The notes under the pieces were generated by a model. That model did no database searches. It was not told where the DNA came from and worked only from the letters and a program-made list of their open reading frames with translations. The translations under genes and the position numbers were made by a program. Below are positions 6,797-15,204 of a stretch of DNA of 64,000 bases, piece after piece. Positions within the stretch are counted from its first letter, which is position 1. Each line of letters begins with the position of its first letter. The DNA comes from Marinobacterium iners DSM 11526 (GTDB lineage: Bacteria > Pseudomonadota > Gammaproteobacteria > Pseudomonadales > Balneatricaceae), in NCBI RefSeq assembly GCF_900107855.1, contig NZ_FNRJ01000012.1, forward strand, positions 1 to 64,000, written 5' to 3'.

Positions 6797-7923
6797 AGTT
6801 CCTCGGCGATCAGTTCGATGCAGGTCCCGTTACCGGGGGTGGACTCAAGCCGGAACCGGGCGCCAATGCGACGCGCGCGTTCCTCCATGATGCCCAGACC
6901 GAAACTGTCGGCGTTGCGTTGTGCCGGCAGTCCCTGACCATCGTCCTGAATATGAACATGGAATCCGTTCTTGCCATGCGGCAGCAGTTGAATCCTGACC
7001 TTTTGGGCGTGAGCGTGCCGGACCACATTGCTCAACGCCTCACGGATGATCAGCAGCAATTCCACGGCAACCGGTTCGGGCAAAGGGTATCCGGTGAGGC
7101 GGTTATCAAGCTCAAACAGCAGACTGGAGTTGCGCTCGAAATCGGTAACGGCACACAGAAGCTCCTGATGAAGGCTGTGCTGCAGGCGGATGCGGGCGCT
7201 GCTGATCAATTCGCGTGTTTGTCGGTACGCCTGACGGGTCTGACACCGGATGTCGGACAGGCGCTCCTGCAGCTGATCCGCTGACAGCTGAGTGGCCTGC
7301 TGTTCAAGACGGCCGGTTTGAAGGCATAGATAGCACAGCTGCTGGGCGACGGAGTCGTGCAAACTGGCGGCCAGGTTCTGTTGTACTTCCTGGCGCAGGG
7401 CGGTCAGTTGCCGTTCGTGTTCCAGTCTGATGTCGAGCCCGGCATGCACCGCCTGACCAAGATCACGCAGCAACTGTCGTCGGTCTTCGCCTGATGTGGC
7501 AAGAGAGAGGGGAGCCAACAGCCAAAGCTGCAGGCCGCCTTCGCTGTCGGGGATGCGCAGCCCCGTGATTTCGTGCCGGGCAAGGGTGTCTTCGGGCTGC
7601 AGCTGGAATCGATTGCCACGAGTGGCGAGGTCCAGCTGATATTTCAGTCGGGCGGTTTCAAGCGGGGAAGGTTGAGGCCCGGTTCCATTGAGGGACCAGT
7701 GCACATCGGCAGTGACGCGCCACGCAAGCCACACGGGGCTTGAGCAGCCGGCGTCCAGCAGCACCTGACTCAGCAGGTCGGGCAAGGTGTCTTCCAGGTT
7801 CGGACAGCGAACAAGGGTCAGGCTTACCCGGTGCAACAGTTCGCGTTGTGGATAATACCGCGGCTGTTCAGCCTTTCCGCCTGCCTGAACGCGTCCGAAC
7901 CAGCGTGAAAAACTGACCGTCAC
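6787..7923 (-). CDS. NarX-type soluble sensor histidine kinase
   Basis: A 378-residue kinase with a GTG start at 7923 after CAGGAGG. An N-terminal GAF-like sensing part (about 30-165) is followed by a HisKA_3 dimerisation helix with the phospho-His H189 in AASLHDSVAQQLCYL. An HATPase domain follows: the N-box is in IIREALSNVVRHAHA, the G1 box is DDGQGLP and the G2 part is FGLGIMEERARRIGARF. No membrane segment is present, so it should sense a cytosolic signal, unlike NarX itself. It heads the kinase-regulator-PAS operon and diverges from tdm. An amine or N-oxide ligand is a reasonable guess from context only. Confidence 0.85.
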   Translation of the reverse strand: MTVSFSRWFGRVQAGGKAEQPRYYPQRELLHRVSLTLVRCPNLEDTLPDLLSQVLLDAGCSSPVWLAWRVTADVHWSLNGTGPQPSPLETARLKYQLDLATRGNRFQLQPEDTLARHEITGLRIPDSEGGLQLWLLAPLSLATSGEDRRQLLRDLGQAVHAGLDIRLEHERQLTALRQEVQQNLAASLHDSVAQQLCYLCLQTGRLEQQATQLSADQLQERLSDIRCQTRQAYRQTRELISSARIRLQHSLHQELLCAVTDFERNSSLLFELDNRLTGYPLPEPVAVELLLIIREALSNVVRHAHAQKVRIQLLPHGKNGFHVHIQDDGQGLPAQRNADSFGLGIMEERARRIGARFRLESTPGNGTCIELIAEELCP

Positions 7924-8183
7924 GCCATCCTCCTGTTCGAATTGGGTCTAAACGTGAGTGAAAATGCACGGATCATGCCAGCATATTCAGGTCTACCCCT
8001 ACAGAGGTAGCTCCTTTGATGAATTGCCCGAAAATCACTACAGGTAAAGAATTTTTACCCATGGTTGATGTGGCCGGCGCTGTTGTTCCGGTGGGAAAAG
8101 AGCCACACAACAGGGCATGGCGCCGGCCTGTGCACCGAATGGTGGCGCAGGCCATGTGAATGTGAGTGGCCAGGGGTGAAGGT
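7924..8183. promoter_or_regulatory. Divergent regulatory region between kinase operon and tdm
   Basis: A 260-base non-coding stretch between divergent transcription units. It holds the 7-2-7 heptamer pair at 7995-8010. A second inverted repeat has GGTAAA (8043) and TTTACC, and a TACCCAT heptamer near 8056. A ribosome site AGGGGTGAAGGT lies just before the tdm ATG. Confidence 0.5.
7995..8010. promoter_or_regulatory. NarL-type 7-2-7 operator
   Basis: TACCCCT and AGAGGTA are inverted with a two-base gap. Both halves fit the NarL/NarP heptamer pattern TACYNMT exactly. The site lies 174 bases before tdm and 72 bases before the kinase gene, whose regulator partner has a NarL-like DNA-binding end. 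Confidence 0.6.
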
Positions 8184-10505
8184 ATGAACACGCAATTTCA
8201 TGATCATTTGATCACGGGTGAGCCGCCGGCTACGAGCCGCAAACGCATTGTGGCGCAACAGGCAATGCGAGTGAAACTGTTGCCGGGCGAGCGGTTGCAG
8301 ATTGACTGCCCGGACGAAGGGCAGTGCTGTGAGCTGTTCATGCTTGATGACGGCCCCGGCTCGGCGCGTGAGCGTCTGGAGTTGGGACAGGCCACTTCCG
8401 GTATGCCTGAGGTGCAGGCGCAGCTGCAACAGTCGCGCCCTTCGGGTGACAGGCTGCGGCAAAGATTGCTGGCATGGGGCGTTAAGGAATCCCATCTGCA
8501 ACGCGGGCTTCATCTGGATGCCGAGCAGTTGCCGTGCATGATTGAAGCCACGGAGCGTACAGGGGCCATCCATCTGGTGCTGGCTGCGCCGGGGGCTGAC
8601 ATGATGCCGCAGGAGCAAACGACAGCGACAGAGTTGAATGTTGCCTTCTGGCGTTTGCCGGGCGAAATGACTGAGCTGCCCGATCCGCTGAGTGAGCCGG
8701 TGCAGGAGGTGCATGTCCCACACAGCAGCGCGCGTGTATACCGCGTCAAGGCGGGTGAGTGGATTCAGATTATTGATGTGGCGGGCAAGCAATGCTCCGA
8801 CTTCATCGCCTTCGATGCCGAGGCGCTGGAAAGAGGCGAAGAGATTACGCTGGATGCGGTGGCGACACGGACCCTGGCGGGACACGCCTTGCCCCAGCCG
8901 GGGCTGTACTCACGATTTGCCGACAACCGCCTGCAGCCGATGCTGGAGCTAGTACAGGACACGGTCGGTCGTCACGACAGCTTCCTGCTGGCCTGCACGC
9001 CCAAATATTACGAGGACAGTGGCTACTTCGGTCATGTCAGCTGTACGGACAATTTCAACCGTGCATTGAGGGAGTATGGCGTGGCACCCCGCGCTGGCTG
9101 GCCCGCCATCAATTTTTTCTTCAACACGCTGATCGAGCCCTGCGGCACGGTAGGTATGGATGAGCCCTGGTCGCGTCCCGGTGACTACGTCCTGCTGCGC
9201 GCGAATCGGGACTTGATATGCGCGTCTTCAGCCTGCCCTGATGACATCGATCCGGCCAATGGCTGGATACCCACCGATATCCATGTCCGCGTCTATGGCG
9301 CGGAAAACCAGTTCGAGCGCGCCATTGCCCATCGCGTGGTGCCTGAGGAGTTGCCGCGCATGACCAAACAGACCGCGTTTCACAGCCGTACTTCGAAACT
9401 GACCAAGCACTTTGATGAATACCGCGGCTATTGGGTGCCGACCGAATTTGAAGGTTGGGGCGCGCGTGCCGAATATCTGGCCTGTCGTGAGTCCGTCGCT
9501 GTCATGGATCTGTCGCCGCTGCGCAAGTTCGAAGTGGTTGGCCCCGATGCCGAAGCGCTGTTGCAGTATGCCCTGACCCGTAATGTGCGCCGGCTTGCGG
9601 TGGGTGAAATTGTCTACTCGGCCGCCTGTTTCGAGACCGGTGGCATGGTCGATGATGGCACATTGTTCCGCATGGGGGAGCAGACCTTCCGCTGGGTATG
9701 TGGCGATCCCTGGTCTGGCACCTGGCTGCGAGAGTTGGCAGCACAGCGCGGTGATCGGGTCAGTATTCGTGAGTCGACTGACCAGCTGCACAACCTGGCT
9801 GTGCAGGGTCCCAACAGCCGAGCGCTGCTGTCGGAGCTGGTTTGGCAGCCGGAAAACCGGACACCGGTGAGCGAATTGAAGTGGTTCCACTTCACCATTG
9901 GCCGTTTGGGCGGGCCGGAAGGCATACCGCTGATGGTTTCGCGAACCGGCTACACCGGTGAGTTAGGGTTTGAAGTGTGGTGTCATCCTGATGACGGCGC
10001 AGCGGTATGGGATGCGATTTGGCAGGCTGGCCAGCCCCATGGTCTGGCGCCACTGGGGTTTGCCGCGTTGGACATGCTGCGAATCGAGGCGGGTTTGATC
10101 TTTGCGGAGCACGAATTCTGCAACCAGACCAACCCCTACGAGGCCGGCATCGGCTTCACCGTGCCGATGAAAACCAAGGAAGAAGATTTCAGCGGGCGAG
10201 CGGCGCTGCAGCGGCAGTCGCCTGAGAGCAGACAGAAGCTGGTGGGGCTGGTGCTGGATGGCAATGAGCCTGTTCACCACGGTGATCTGGTGTACGACGG
10301 GCGCATGCCGGTTGGTCAGATAACCAGCGCAACGGCCTCGCCCTTGCTGGGCAAAATGATTGCACTCTGTCGTGTTCAGCCCGCTTGGTCAGAACCGGGT
10401 ACCCGACTGGAAGTGGGGCAGCTGGATGGACTGCAGAAGCGGTTGCCGGCTCAGGTTCAGGCACTGCCTTTCCATGATCCGGAGCGGATCAAAGTGAGAA
10501 GCTGA
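8184..10505 (+). CDS. tdm: Trimethylamine N-oxide demethylase (aldolase), DUF1989-GcvT fusion
   Basis: A 773-residue protein that converts TMAO to dimethylamine and formaldehyde; the GcvT-like domain is thought to pass the one-carbon unit to tetrahydrofolate. The start at 8184 follows AGGGGTGAAGGT; a longer GTG start at 8166 is less likely. The DUF1989 part (about 170-380) carries the conserved Cys residues expected to bind zinc: KQCSDF, LLACTPKYYEDSGYFGHVSCTDNFNRAL, IEPCGTVG and SSACPDD. The GcvT-like part (about 400-770) has YWVPTEFEGWGARAEYLACRESVAVMDLSPLRKFEV and MVSRTGYTGELGFEVW. The first 160 residues are a partial second DUF1989-like copy or extension. Length and domain order match Tdm, not DmdA. 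A strong terminator follows. Confidence 0.92.
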   Translation: MNTQFHDHLITGEPPATSRKRIVAQQAMRVKLLPGERLQIDCPDEGQCCELFMLDDGPGSARERLELGQATSGMPEVQAQLQQSRPSGDRLRQRLLAWGVKESHLQRGLHLDAEQLPCMIEATERTGAIHLVLAAPGADMMPQEQTTATELNVAFWRLPGEMTELPDPLSEPVQEVHVPHSSARVYRVKAGEWIQIIDVAGKQCSDFIAFDAEALERGEEITLDAVATRTLAGHALPQPGLYSRFADNRLQPMLELVQDTVGRHDSFLLACTPKYYEDSGYFGHVSCTDNFNRALREYGVAPRAGWPAINFFFNTLIEPCGTVGMDEPWSRPGDYVLLRANRDLICASSACPDDIDPANGWIPTDIHVRVYGAENQFERAIAHRVVPEELPRMTKQTAFHSRTSKLTKHFDEYRGYWVPTEFEGWGARAEYLACRESVAVMDLSPLRKFEVVGPDAEALLQYALTRNVRRLAVGEIVYSAACFETGGMVDDGTLFRMGEQTFRWVCGDPWSGTWLRELAAQRGDRVSIRESTDQLHNLAVQGPNSRALLSELVWQPENRTPVSELKWFHFTIGRLGGPEGIPLMVSRTGYTGELGFEVWCHPDDGAAVWDAIWQAGQPHGLAPLGFAALDMLRIEAGLIFAEHEFCNQTNPYEAGIGFTVPMKTKEEDFSGRAALQRQSPESRQKLVGLVLDGNEPVHHGDLVYDGRMPVGQITSATASPLLGKMIALCRVQPAWSEPGTRLEVGQLDGLQKRLPAQVQALPFHDPERIKVRS

Positions 10506-10529
10506 TACCCCTGAAAATACCTTTCATGA

Positions 10530-10556
10530 AAGCGCCCTTTGTGGGCGCTTTTTTTG
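10530..10556 (+). terminator. Rho-independent terminator of tdm
   Basis: AAGCGCCC and GGGCGCTT form a GC-rich stem with a short TTTGT loop, followed by a run of T residues, 25 bases after the tdm stop codon. Confidence 0.85.
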
Positions 10557-10747
10557 TGCTTGGCTACTAAATGAATAATACGGGTGCACGCAAGTGCGAA
10601 AAAGCCCTCGTATAAAGCACGGTAATTATCCACAGGGTGTTTTATCCGAGAAAATAATTTTTTACTCAAGAGTTAATTGTTTTTAAAACGTTATAAAACA
10701 ATATCTTATAAATATTGTTTCTATATTTTATGGGTTGTGGATACTTT

Positions 10748-10763
10748 TGGCACATGGATTGCT
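10748..10763 (+). promoter_or_regulatory. Sigma-54 (-24/-12) promoter for amt
   Basis: TGGCACATGGATTGCT matches the sigma-54 consensus, with GG (10749-10750) and GC (10761-10762) ten bases apart. It lies about 110 bases before the amt ATG, below a very AT-rich stretch (10640-10740). TGCAC/GTGC half-sites near 10585 could be part of an NtrC site, but their spacing is not standard. Confidence 0.75.
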
Positions 10764-10872
10764 TTTTCTTATCAGGAAACAAATATCACTGAAGAGTAAG
10801 GATGCTCCGGCTTATATGCTGCGGTGCAGCAAACAAAAAGCGGACCCTTTCCGCATAAACGAGGACAAGCCT

Positions 10873-12207
10873 ATGACTGTGGAAACCGTGGAGTCGCTCA
10901 AGGCGACTTTCGAAATGCACCAAGCGATGAATGTGGAAGTGTTCTACTGGTGGTGTACTGCCATCATGTTCATGATCCATGCCGGATTCCTCGCCTATGA
11001 AATTGGCGCTTCCCGCGTCAAGAATGCCCTGACTTCAGGGATGAAAAACATTCTGACCCTTTCGGTCATCATTCCAACCTTCTACTTCTTCGGTTGGTGG
11101 ATCTACAACGCCTTCCCGAACGGCCTGATTCCGATCGATGCTTCTGCGGCGCTGCCCTGGAGTTTGAGCATGGGGCCTGACGTTAAGGATATGGGTACCG
11201 GCATCTTCTTCGCCGCCTTCGCCCTGTTTGGTGCTACCACCGGCTCGATCCTGTCCGGTGCCGTGATCGAACGTATCCGTCTGAGCGCCTTCCTGATCCT
11301 GGCGGCCATTCTTGGTTCCGCTGTCTGGATTCTGGCTGGTGCCTGGGGTTGGCACCCGGATGGCTGGCTGCTGACCAAGCTGGGCTACCACGATGTGGGT
11401 GCGTCTGGTGTGGTACATGGGGTTGCCGGCTTCTTCGCGCTGGGTGTGCTGATGAACCTGGGTGCGCGCGTTGGCAAGTTCCAGAACGGTGTCGCGATGT
11501 ATATCCCGCCACACAGCCTGCCGATGTCACTGATCGGCCTGATGATGATCATCGTCGGTTTCTTTGGCTTCCTGGGTGGCTGCATCATCTTTAATAGTGG
11601 TGATACCGGCTGGACCACGATCTATGGCAACCCGACCAACCTGTCCGCGTTCGGCTTCAACACCTTGATGGGCTTTGCCGGTGGTGTCATTGGTGCCTAC
11701 CTGACATCGCGTGAGCCGTTCTGGACCATGTCCGGTGGCTTGGCAGGGATCATCACCGTTGCCGCGGGTCTGGATCTGTATTACCCGGGTCTGGCCTTTG
11801 TCATCGCTGCCAGTGGCGGTGCGTTGATGCCGCTGGTGGGTCGCATGGTAGAAAAAATGGGCGTAGATGATGCTGTGGGTGCGGTGGCAGTACACGGTTT
11901 CTGTGGCCTTTACGGTGTCGTGATGGTTGGTGTGTTTGCCTCTTCTTACCCGAATGTGGGTGACCTGCCTGATATTACTCTAACCGGGCAGCTGATTGGT
12001 GGCATCGTGATGGCACTGACCGGCTTCATTCCGGGCTGGGGCATCTCCTACGTGCTGAAGAAACTGAATGCCCTGCGTGTACCGCCTCAGGTCGAAGTGC
12101 TCGGTCTGGACCTGGTCGAAATCCCGGCCAAGCCCTACCCAGAGTCACTGCCGGCACAGGCGATCATCGAGAACACGCTGGAGCCGGGTCAGGAAAAACT
12201 GGTCTGA
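10873..12207 (+). CDS. amt: Ammonium transporter, Amt/MEP/Rh family
   Basis: A 444-residue inner-membrane channel-type transporter for ammonium. The ATG at 10873 is chosen because GAGGAC precedes it and the family N-terminus starts there; the longer frame from 10735 would include the promoter. About eleven membrane segments are visible. Family landmarks include MFMIHAGFLAYEIGASRVKN, DVGASGVVHGVAGFFALGVLMNLGAR (first conserved His) and DDAVGAVAVHGFCGLYGVVMVG (second His). Unlike most AmtB proteins it lacks a long leader and sits beside tmm/tdm rather than with glnK. A sigma-54 promoter lies upstream, so nitrogen limitation probably turns it on. It would recapture ammonium released from methylamines or ethanolamine. 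Confidence 0.92.
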   Translation: MTVETVESLKATFEMHQAMNVEVFYWWCTAIMFMIHAGFLAYEIGASRVKNALTSGMKNILTLSVIIPTFYFFGWWIYNAFPNGLIPIDASAALPWSLSMGPDVKDMGTGIFFAAFALFGATTGSILSGAVIERIRLSAFLILAAILGSAVWILAGAWGWHPDGWLLTKLGYHDVGASGVVHGVAGFFALGVLMNLGARVGKFQNGVAMYIPPHSLPMSLIGLMMIIVGFFGFLGGCIIFNSGDTGWTTIYGNPTNLSAFGFNTLMGFAGGVIGAYLTSREPFWTMSGGLAGIITVAAGLDLYYPGLAFVIAASGGALMPLVGRMVEKMGVDDAVGAVAVHGFCGLYGVVMVGVFASSYPNVGDLPDITLTGQLIGGIVMALTGFIPGWGISYVLKKLNALRVPPQVEVLGLDLVEIPAKPYPESLPAQAIIENTLEPGQEKLV

Positions 12208-12294
12208 GCTTTCACTGAAATGGCGCTGTCTTGGCAGCGCCCCATGAACGAAAGATGAGTCAACAAGGGTGCGAATGGCACCGAGGAGCACATC

Positions 12295-12462
12295 ATGTTT
12301 TCAAGTCCAATCACCAGCTGGGAAAACGTATCCGCCTACTTCACGTTCGCTGACAGCCCAACCGGCATTGCCATCAGTCTGGCTGCTGCCGTAGGGCTCT
12401 ATCTGTTTCTGAACGCCAGCATCATGAAGCACGAGAAAGAGGCGTTCGACAAACACCTGTAA
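12295..12462 (+). CDS. 55-residue single-pass membrane protein next to amt
   Basis: A short gene that starts at 12295 after GAGGAGCACATC and encodes MFSSPITSWENVSAYFTFAD followed by a membrane segment of about residues 22-43 (PTGIAISLAAAVGLYLFLNASI) and a charged tail (MKHEKEAFDKHL). It begins 87 bases after amt, with no terminator between them, and is followed by a strong hairpin, so it is the last gene of the amt transcript. The amphipathic start, single helix and charged end suggest a small accessory subunit or regulator of the transporter. That role is inferred; the family is not recognised. Confidence 0.75.
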   Translation: MFSSPITSWENVSAYFTFADSPTGIAISLAAAVGLYLFLNASIMKHEKEAFDKHL

Positions 12463-12472
12463 ACCGTTAAGA

Positions 12473-12497
12473 GGGAGGCTTCGGCCTCCCTTGGCTT
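12473..12497 (+). terminator. Terminator after amt unit
   Basis: GGGAGGC and GCCTCCC pair around a TTCG loop (12473-12490), followed by TTGGCTTT. It lies between convergent genes and may serve both strands. Confidence 0.75.
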
Positions 12498-13511
12498 TCA
12501 GTGGGCGATACGTCTGAGGGTTTCTGAGGGGCGCTCGCCGAAAAGGCGTCTGTAGTCGGTAGCGAACTGGCTCAGATGGTAAAAGCCCTGACTGGCGGCT
12601 GCATCGGAGATTGAGGTGCCTTCGGCAGACAACAATTTGCGACGTACCCGGTTGAGGCGGGTCGCACGCAGGAACTGCACCGGGCTGATACCCAGAATGC
12701 TTTCAAAACTGTACTGCAAGGTACGCCGACTGACACAGGCCAGGTCACACAGAGCCGTCATGGTGACCGGCAAATCACCCTTTGCATCCACATATTCCCG
12801 TACTCGATCCACGACCGCCTTGCGATGCCGGTAACTGGGGATGACCCGCTCGTTAACTTCTGCCGTGTCCAGCAGGTTCAGCAGTTGCTGTATCAGCAGG
12901 TCCTTGTGGATTTCGGTATCCATGCCCTCGTCGGCTGCTGCCAGTATCCGTGTGACCAGCAGCGACAGCTCCTCGACCTGATGTCGGCTGCCGCGCAGAC
13001 GCGGGTTGCCACCGGAGACACTGGACTGGGTAGCGATGCCCTGGCGCGCGGCCAGGCCGAACAGTTCTTCTTGCTGAACCACAATACTGAAGATGTTGCA
13101 GTCTGCCGGAGTCACCAGTTCGAAGGGGGTACTGCCGTGACGCCAGAGCAGATCTTCCTGCTCGACGGACTGGCCGTTGATGCGAAAGTGTTCACGATTG
13201 GTCGGAATGCCGAGCCAGAAGGCATCAGGCCAGACCATGCAGTGCTGATGTAATGCCTGATTGGTGTACTCGTTGATCAGCTGGATACCGTCAAACTGAC
13301 ACTCTTCGACACGGCCCTGAAAACGCCCGCTGCTGTACTGGTTATATTCCTGACTCCAGTCGGTCAGATGAAAGGCCTGCTCATTAATGTCATCTGAAAC
13401 AGATATGCACCTCTGTGGTGCTTTTTGTTTATTTTGGTGCACCTTGGCCTCTTTATTATTTTTTCGATCCAGTATGGACGCCGTATTTTGATTCTGCCAA
13501 GTCCGCACCAT
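12498..13511 (-). CDS. AraC-family regulator of ethanolamine genes (EutR-like)
   Basis: A 337-residue activator. The ATG at 13511 follows AGGAG; the frame extends upstream to 13676, but that part overlaps the divergent promoter. The C-terminal AraC domain (about 235-335) has both helix-turn-helices: MTALCDLACVSRRTLQYSFESILGISPVQFLRATRLNRVRRKLL and ISDAAASQGFYHLSQFATDYRRLFGERPSETLRR. The N-terminal part (about 45-200, HLTDWSQEYNQYSSGRFQGRVEECQFDGIQLINEYTNQAL) resembles ligand-sensing regions of EutR/FeaR-type regulators. It is divergent from the ethanolamine permease, so it probably activates the operon when ethanolamine, with or without cobalamin, is present. Confidence 0.82.
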   Translation of the reverse strand: MVRTWQNQNTASILDRKNNKEAKVHQNKQKAPQRCISVSDDINEQAFHLTDWSQEYNQYSSGRFQGRVEECQFDGIQLINEYTNQALHQHCMVWPDAFWLGIPTNREHFRINGQSVEQEDLLWRHGSTPFELVTPADCNIFSIVVQQEELFGLAARQGIATQSSVSGGNPRLRGSRHQVEELSLLVTRILAAADEGMDTEIHKDLLIQQLLNLLDTAEVNERVIPSYRHRKAVVDRVREYVDAKGDLPVTMTALCDLACVSRRTLQYSFESILGISPVQFLRATRLNRVRRKLLSAEGTSISDAAASQGFYHLSQFATDYRRLFGERPSETLRRIAH

Positions 13512-13674
13512 CGTATTCACTCCTGCCCATGCACATTTGCCAATTTTTGATAACTGGCGCTTGCACGCTCTCGTTACGCTGAAAGTGCTAGCAATATCCA
13601 TTCCCTTTCGTTGGGAGGCAGCGAAAGGGAATGGGCATCGACAATTTAAATAGTTATTGATCAGGGGAATGCTC

Positions 13675-15135
13675 ATGGCTAATACAATCGATCAGGACTA
13701 TCTGGCCAAGCGCCAGCTTAAGAAGGGGACTGCGGGCTGGGTCCTGCTGGCCGGTCTTGGGGTGTCCTACGTTATATCCGGCGACTTTGCCGGTTGGAAC
13801 TTTGGCCTTGCTGAAGCGGGCTGGGGTGGATTTGCCATCGCGGCCGCACTGATGGCGACCATGTACTTTGCGCTGGTGCTCTCGCTGGCCGAGATGTCGG
13901 CGGCGATTCCGGCGGCTGGCGGCGGCTACAGTTTTGCCCGCCAGACCATGGGCACTACCGGGGGTTACCTCACGGGGCTGGCGGTATTGATTGAGTACGC
14001 ACTGGCACCGGCGGCGATCGTGATCTTCATCGGCGCTGCCGTTGAGGAGTTGCTGGGGATCAACGGTCCCTGGGTTTACGCGCTGTTTTACGCCATTTTC
14101 ATCGGCATCCATCTGGCCGGTGTAGGTGAGGCGCTGAAAACCATGATGGTAATCAGCGGATTGGCGGTGGTGGCTATTCTGGCCACGGCGATTGCCTTGA
14201 TCGGTGATTTTGAAACGGCCAACCTGTTCAATATCGCGCCAACCGATGCGGCCGGTGCCAGTGAAATACTTCCGTTCGGCTGGTATGGCGTTTGGGCCGC
14301 ACTGCCGTTTGCCATGTGGCTGTTCCTTGCTGTGGAAGGGGTGCCTCTGGCAGCGGAAGAAGCGCGCGACCCTGCTAGTGACATGCCCAAGGGCATCATC
14401 GGCGCGATGATTGTATTGCTGTTCACCGCGGCGTTGGTCATGTTCCTGCTGGCGGGTGCCGCCGGCGCTGATGTGATCGGCAGCAGCAGTGTACCGCTGG
14501 TGGATGCGCTCAAGGCAACCGGCAGCAGTGGCCTGGCGACTGCGATCAACGTTTTGGGCCTGGCCGGTCTGATCGCCTCCTTCTTCTCAGTGATCTACGG
14601 CTACAGCCGTCTGGTGTTCGCCCTCTCTCGTGCCGGCTACCTGCCCAAGGCGCTTTCCCTGACCAGCAAGCGCAAGGCGCCGACCTGGGCGCTGGTTGTG
14701 CCGGGCATCTTCGGTTTTCTGGTCTCACTGACCGGCGAGGGTGACCTGATTCTGGGCATGGCAGTGGTGGGGGCGACCATTTCCTACGCACTGATGGCCC
14801 TGAGCCATATCCTGCTGCGTCTGCGCCGTCCCGAGCTGAAGCGCCCCTACAGGACCCCGGGTGGCATCTTCACCTCATCCATTGCGCTGGTGCTGTCGCT
14901 GGTGGCGATGACCGGTGTCTACGCCTTTGATCCGCGCGCTTTCAACTACACCCTGGTGCTGTTCGTCATCGGTGCCGTCTACTTCTTCGCCTACGGTCGA
15001 CGTCATTTGGTCGCTAAATCCGCCGATGAGGAGCTGGCACTGATTCTCGATGCGGAACACGATCTTGATGAAATGGACGGTTTTCACCTGCCTGAAGCTG
15101 AGTTGCCGCTGCAGGCTGATACTTCTCGCGCCTGA
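13675..15135 (+). CDS. Ethanolamine permease, APC superfamily
   Basis: A 486-residue inner-membrane amine importer with about 12 membrane segments. The start at 13675 follows AGGGGAA. Its opening stretch GVSYVISGDFAGWNFGLAEAGWGGFAIAA is typical of the ethanolamine permease subgroup, as are AAIPAAGGGYSFARQTMG and VEGVPLAAEEARDPASDMPKGI. The hydrophilic C-terminus (DEELALILDAEHDLDEMDGFHLPEAELPLQ) is cytosolic. It is the first gene of the ethanolamine run and is followed by a hairpin that may lower expression of the downstream genes. It brings in the substrate for the kinase and EutBC routes that follow. Confidence 0.88.
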   Translation: MANTIDQDYLAKRQLKKGTAGWVLLAGLGVSYVISGDFAGWNFGLAEAGWGGFAIAAALMATMYFALVLSLAEMSAAIPAAGGGYSFARQTMGTTGGYLTGLAVLIEYALAPAAIVIFIGAAVEELLGINGPWVYALFYAIFIGIHLAGVGEALKTMMVISGLAVVAILATAIALIGDFETANLFNIAPTDAAGASEILPFGWYGVWAALPFAMWLFLAVEGVPLAAEEARDPASDMPKGIIGAMIVLLFTAALVMFLLAGAAGADVIGSSSVPLVDALKATGSSGLATAINVLGLAGLIASFFSVIYGYSRLVFALSRAGYLPKALSLTSKRKAPTWALVVPGIFGFLVSLTGEGDLILGMAVVGATISYALMALSHILLRLRRPELKRPYRTPGGIFTSSIALVLSLVAMTGVYAFDPRAFNYTLVLFVIGAVYFFAYGRRHLVAKSADEELALILDAEHDLDEMDGFHLPEAELPLQADTSRA

Positions 15136-15143
15136 ATATCTGG

Positions 15144-15168
15144 CCCGCACCTTTGAGTGCGGGTTTTC
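15144..15168 (+). terminator. Terminator or attenuating hairpin after the permease
   Basis: CCCGCAC and GTGCGGG form a stem with a CTTTGA loop, followed by TTTTCT. It separates the permease from the kinase-PLP-eutBC genes on the same strand. Confidence 0.75.
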
Positions 15169-15204
15169 TGGCAGTAAATGTTTTTACAGGATGGAGATAA
15201 TCAG

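Noticed and set aside
8055-8885. Minus-strand ORF (276 codons) opposite the start of tdm
   Set aside because: Shadow frame covering the divergent promoter and tdm N-terminus; no motif.
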